A DNA stretch of 64,000 bases from Nonlabens ulvanivorans (GTDB lineage: Bacteria > Bacteroidota > Bacteroidia > Flavobacteriales > Flavobacteriaceae): contig NZ_BBMK01000005.1 of NCBI RefSeq assembly GCF_000755285.1, positions 62,001 to 126,000 of the forward strand, read 5' to 3'. This document shows, piece by piece, positions 60,756 through 64,000 of the stretch. The notes under the pieces were generated by a model. It was not told where the DNA came from. It did not search any database and worked only from the letters and a program-made list of their open reading frames with translations. The first letter of the stretch is position 1; the number at the start of each line of letters is the position of its first letter. The translations under genes were made by a program, and so were the position numbers.

Positions 60756-62151
60756 TTATCCTTTACCAATTGTATATACATTAAAACCTATCTCCTTCAT
60801 TTTGTCAGGATCTAACACCATTCTACCATCAAATAAGAAAGCAGGTTTAAGCATATCGGCATAAATCTGATTCCAATCATACGTCTTAAACTCATCCCAT
60901 TCTGTTAGAACTACCGCTGCGTGAGAATCTGCAAAAGCAAACATAGGATCTTTAACTACAGTCACTAACTCTCTATTTTCTTTATCAGTTCTAGTATTCA
61001 AATACTCAAGATCTGCAAAGATTCGTTCAGCACTTACCTTAGGATCAAATATTACGACCTCTGCCTGCTCACTCAAAAGATAATCGACTACATAAATTGC
61101 AGCAGACTCTCTTGTATCGTTAGTATCTTTCTTAAATGCCCATCCTAGAATTACAATTTTTTTACCAGAAACCGTATTGAATAAGGTCTCTACTATTTTC
61201 TTAGCAAAACGTCTTTTTTGATGATCGTTCATGATAATTACTTGTTCCCAGTAATCTGCTACTTCATGAAGACCGTAGGATTGCGCTATATAGACTAAAT
61301 TTAGAATATCCTTTTGAAAACAAGAACCTCCAAAACCTACAGAAGCCTTTAAAAACTTGGACCCAATCCTACTATCGGCTCCAATGGCTCGGGCAACCTC
61401 ACCAACATCGGCTTCAGTAACCTCACATAATTCAGAAATCGCATTGATACTGCTCACTCTTTGCGCTAAAAAGGCATTTGCAGTTAACTTAGATAGCTCA
61501 GAAGACCAAACATTAGTAGTTAAAATTTGCTCAAGTGGCACCCAGTTCGCATATAATTCAACGAGGGCTTTTTGAGCTAATTTCCCACGCTCACTAATCT
61601 CTCCTCCTATTAAAACTCTATCTGGATTCAATAAATCAGCAATAGCAGTTCCTTCTGCAAGAAACTCTGGATTTGAAAGAATATCAAAATTTACTCCATT
61701 ACCCGTATTTTCAAGTATTCGCTTTAAAGCTTCAGCTGTGCGTACCGGCAAGGTAGATTTTTCAACAATAATTTTATCAGTGGTAGCCACCGCAGCAATC
61801 TGTCGTGCACATAACTCAATATACTTCAAATCTGCAGCCATCCCTTTACCAACCCATAGGTTTGGTAGGTGTATTAACAGATATAAAAATCATATCTGCA
61901 GCCTGTATAGCCTTATCTACCTCTGTAGAAAAAAATAAGTTTTTCCCTCTAGTTTGAGCTACTAGTTCAGATAATCCAGGTTCATATATCGGAATATTAT
62001 CCACATTAAGATCATTCCAAGCAGCAATTCTTTCGGCATTGATATCGACTACATTAACTTCTATATGCGGACATTTTGCAGCAATCATGGTCATTGTAGG
62101 TCCACCCACATATCCTGCTCCGATACAGCAAATATTCTTTATTACTTTCAT
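60756..62151 (-). CDS. ugd: UDP-glucose 6-dehydrogenase, frame break
   Basis: NAD-dependent four-electron dehydrogenase making UDP-glucuronate, about 465 residues. [20 protein letters not shown] is the animal/Bacteroidota-type UGDH start, with [20 protein letters not shown] and [14 protein letters not shown] (catalytic Cys). The break near 61860 needs two bases back (one A and one G): restored [19 protein letters not shown]. Next to a second, distinct sugar dehydrogenase. Confidence 0.88.
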
Positions 62152-63429
62152 TTACAATCTTTTATCAGCTTTATCTCCAAGAATACCTTTTACATCATAA
62201 ATAGCAACCTTATCATTTGAAATAGCTTCAAGATCTAATTCTAAAAATTCTTTATGAGAAACAGCTAGCACAATAGAATCAAACTTTTCACTACCTAGCG
62301 CTCTAAGGTTTCGCACACCATACTCATGCTCTACTTCATCAGGATTTGCCAATGGATCAAATATGGTCACGTTAATACCAAACTCTTTTAGATTAGACAC
62401 CACGTCTATAACTTTAGTATTCCTAACATCAGGACAGTTCTCTTTAAAGGTAATCCCTAACATAAGTAAGTTTGAATTTTTTACAGTTATATCCTTTGAC
62501 AGCATCAATTTAACTACTTCTCCAGCAACATAACTTCCCATCCCATCATTCATGCGTCTACCAGCCAGTATAATTTCTGGATGATACCCTACTTCTTGAG
62601 CCTTTTGTGCCAAATAATAAGGATCGACTCCTATACAATGTCCTCCTACCAAACCTGGTGAAAACGGAAGGAAATTCCATTTTGTACTTGCTGCAGCAAG
62701 CACGTCACTTGTATTAATTTCTAGTCTATTAAAAATTTTTGCAAGCTCATTCACAAAAGCAATATTAATATCACGCTGTGAATTCTCTATTACCTTTGCC
62801 GCTTCAGCAACTTTTATGGTAGGTGCCAGATGGGTTCCTGCAGTTATCACATCATTATAAAGTTGATCTACTACTTTACCTATCTCAGGAGTACTACCAG
62901 AGGTCACCTTAAGAATTTTTTCTACCGTATGCTTTTTATCTCCTGGATTGATACGTTCAGGAGAGTAGCCTACATAAAAATCCTTATTAAAAATAAGACC
63001 ACTAATCTTTTCTAAGACAGGAACACATTCTTCTTCAGTAGCGCCAGGATAAACAGTAGATTCATAGACAACAATATCTCCTTTTTTCAATACCCTACCT
63101 ACTGTCTCACTAGCTTTATATAAAGGAGTTAGAATAGGACGATTATTCTTATCTACTGGTGTAGGTACAGTTACTATATAAATATTAGAGTCTTCTATAT
63201 CATCACTTTCAGTAGTACAAAATAAACCATTTTCATCATTTTGTGATGTCTTTAATACTGCAGTTAGCACATCATTCTCCACTTCTAGGGTACTATCTAC
63301 GCCAGTATTTAATTCTTCTACTCGTGGTTTATTAATATCAAAACCTACTACATTATATTTTGTAGCAAATAGTCGTGCAAGAGGCAATCCTACATAACCT
63401 AAACCTATTACTGTTATTTTCTTATTCAT
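62152..63429 (-). CDS. tviB: UDP-GalNAc/ManNAc-type 6-dehydrogenase (TviB/WbpO-like)
   Basis: 425 residues, intact. GLGYVGLPLARLFATKYNVV binds NAD, TVPTPVD and ESTVYPGATEEECVP are family motifs, and GGHCIGVDPYYLAQKAQ holds the catalytic Cys. The HCIGVDPYYLA form is typical of UDP-N-acetylhexosamine dehydrogenases (Vi antigen TviB, WbpO). With the neighbouring TviC-like epimerase this gives UDP-GalNAcA. Starts one base after the ugd start region with no spacer. Confidence 0.88.
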   Translation of the reverse strand: MNKKITVIGLGYVGLPLARLFATKYNVVGFDINKPRVEELNTGVDSTLEVENDVLTAVLKTSQNDENGLFCTTESDDIEDSNIYIVTVPTPVDKNNRPILTPLYKASETVGRVLKKGDIVVYESTVYPGATEEECVPVLEKISGLIFNKDFYVGYSPERINPGDKKHTVEKILKVTSGSTPEIGKVVDQLYNDVITAGTHLAPTIKVAEAAKVIENSQRDINIAFVNELAKIFNRLEINTSDVLAAASTKWNFLPFSPGLVGGHCIGVDPYYLAQKAQEVGYHPEIILAGRRMNDGMGSYVAGEVVKLMLSKDITVKNSNLLMLGITFKENCPDVRNTKVIDVVSNLKEFGINVTIFDPLANPDEVEHEYGVRNLRALGSEKFDSIVLAVSHKEFLELDLEAISNDKVAIYDVKGILGDKADKRL

Positions 63430-63456
63430 ATTTAATGAAGATTGTTGATGTTATTA

Positions 63457-63470
63457 CGTTTCGCGAAGCG
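63457..63470. repeat. Dispersed palindrome, shortened form
   Basis: CGTTTCGCGAAGCG, the consensus with one base lost from each arm, so still palindromic-like. Lies between tviB and tviC. Confidence 0.55.
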
Positions 63471-63480
63471 TTATTAGTTG

Positions 63481-64000
63481 TTACAAATTAGCCCAATACC
63501 ATTCTACAGCTTCATCGAGACCAGCTTTGAGATCAAACTTTGGATTGTAATTTAAAAGACTTTTTGCTTTATCAATTGAAGCAAGGGAATGAGGTACATC
63601 TCCTGCTCTAAGTGGTCCATAAACCGTTTTAACATTTAAAATTTCAGAGTCATACTTTGATAAAGACTGTTTCAATAAATCTACTAATAGATTTAAATCT
63701 GTACGATCACCAAACGCTACATTAAACACTGTGTTTATAGCATCTGGGTGAGTTGCAAGCATCGCTTTTTCATTAGCCTGTATTACATTATCTATATAGG
63801 TAAAATCTCTTGAATAGGTTCCATCACCATTAATAGTTGGTGATTGCTTACTCATCAACTGTTTGGTAAACAATGGAATCACAGCCGCATAAGCACCATT
63901 AGGATCTTGTTTACGACCAAATACATTGAAGTATCTGAGTCCAATTGTGTTTAAACCATAAGTCTTATAGAAAACATCAGCATATAACTCATTAACATAC
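63481..64000 (-). CDS. tviC: UDP-GlcNAc 4-epimerase (TviC/WbpP-like), 5' part beyond window
   Basis: The last about 172 codons of an extended SDR epimerase. The frame is open from the window edge: YVNELYADVFYKTYGLNTIG, then LRYFNVFGRKQDPNGAYAAV, then DGTYSRDFTYIDNVIQAN and the C-terminal SLLNYNPKFDLKAGLDEAVE. This is the WbpP/TviC pattern, interconverting UDP-GlcNAc and UDP-GalNAc for the downstream dehydrogenase. The NAD-binding half lies outside. Confidence 0.85.
   Translation of the reverse strand, partial: YVNELYADVFYKTYGLNTIGLRYFNVFGRKQDPNGAYAAVIPLFTKQLMSKQSPTINGDGTYSRDFTYIDNVIQANEKAMLATHPDAINTVFNVAFGDRTDLNLLVDLLKQSLSKYDSEILNVKTVYGPLRAGDVPHSLASIDKAKSLLNYNPKFDLKAGLDEAVEWYWANL

Overview
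The window looks like chromosomal DNA of a marine flavobacterium (Bacteroidota, Flavobacteriaceae, perhaps Nonlabens/Dokdonia-like). The evidence is low GC, TAnnTTTG-type -7 promoter boxes, many SPII lipoproteins, a type IX secretion C-terminal sorting domain, OxyR of the Bacteroidota type, and the gene order dgkA-ftsK-lolA-lptF/G-ribBA-murQ. Genus is inference only. No rRNA, tRNA, CRISPR array, transposase or integrase was recognised.

Layout. 1-4.5 kb: partial OmpA/MotB-like lipoprotein, a GT2 glycosyltransferase, an HsdR-N-like nuclease-fold protein, holA, menA and a small conserved protein. 4.5-12.7 kb: an accessory array of genes, all on the + strand, separated by related imperfect palindromic spacers. 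It carries a three-gene ABC-3C conflict system (CTD nuclease, middle component, Rad50-like ATPase), an unknown protein, a coiled-coil lipoprotein, a truncated paralogue, an amidohydrolase and an esterase. The spacers behave like integron attC half-sites: cassette ends are inverted repeats of each other and genes sit tightly between them. This is the most novel part of the window. 12.7-35 kb: mostly housekeeping genes (TapT, cupin, OxyR, cytochrome c, Tpx, DgkA, FtsK, LolA, LptF/G, RibBA, MurQ, OstA-like, aminotransferase, TPR protein, CpsB phosphatase). 35-64 kb: a surface-polysaccharide locus, almost all on the - strand. It holds Wzc, Wza, a PglF-like dehydratase, a large T9SS-secreted Calx-beta protein, a DegT aminotransferase, a WecA-like initiating transferase, glycosyltransferases, Wzy and Wzx. 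It also holds a pseudaminic-acid-type nonulosonate pathway (PseB, PseC, AKR, SDR, SpsF-type cytidylyltransferase, two GNATs, MaoC-like, PseI) and sugar-nucleotide dehydrogenases (UDP-Glc DH, TviB type, TviC type).

How the polysaccharide genes fit together. PseB/PseC/PseH/PseI plus a cytidylyltransferase should give a CMP-activated nonulosonic acid. TviC/TviB give a GalNAcA-type uronic acid. The WecA-like enzyme primes undecaprenyl phosphate, Wzx/Wzy flip and polymerise, and Wza/Wzc/CpsB export the chain and control its length.

Quality caveat. About 30 single-base frame breaks occur, including in ftsK and lptF/G, where loss is implausible. At least seven are runs of five G/C where conserved protein sequence needs four. 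Eight exact runs of seven G/C each add one in-frame residue, in several cases visibly inside conserved motifs. Most apparent pseudogenes are therefore probably indel artefacts, and I annotate them as single reconstructed genes.
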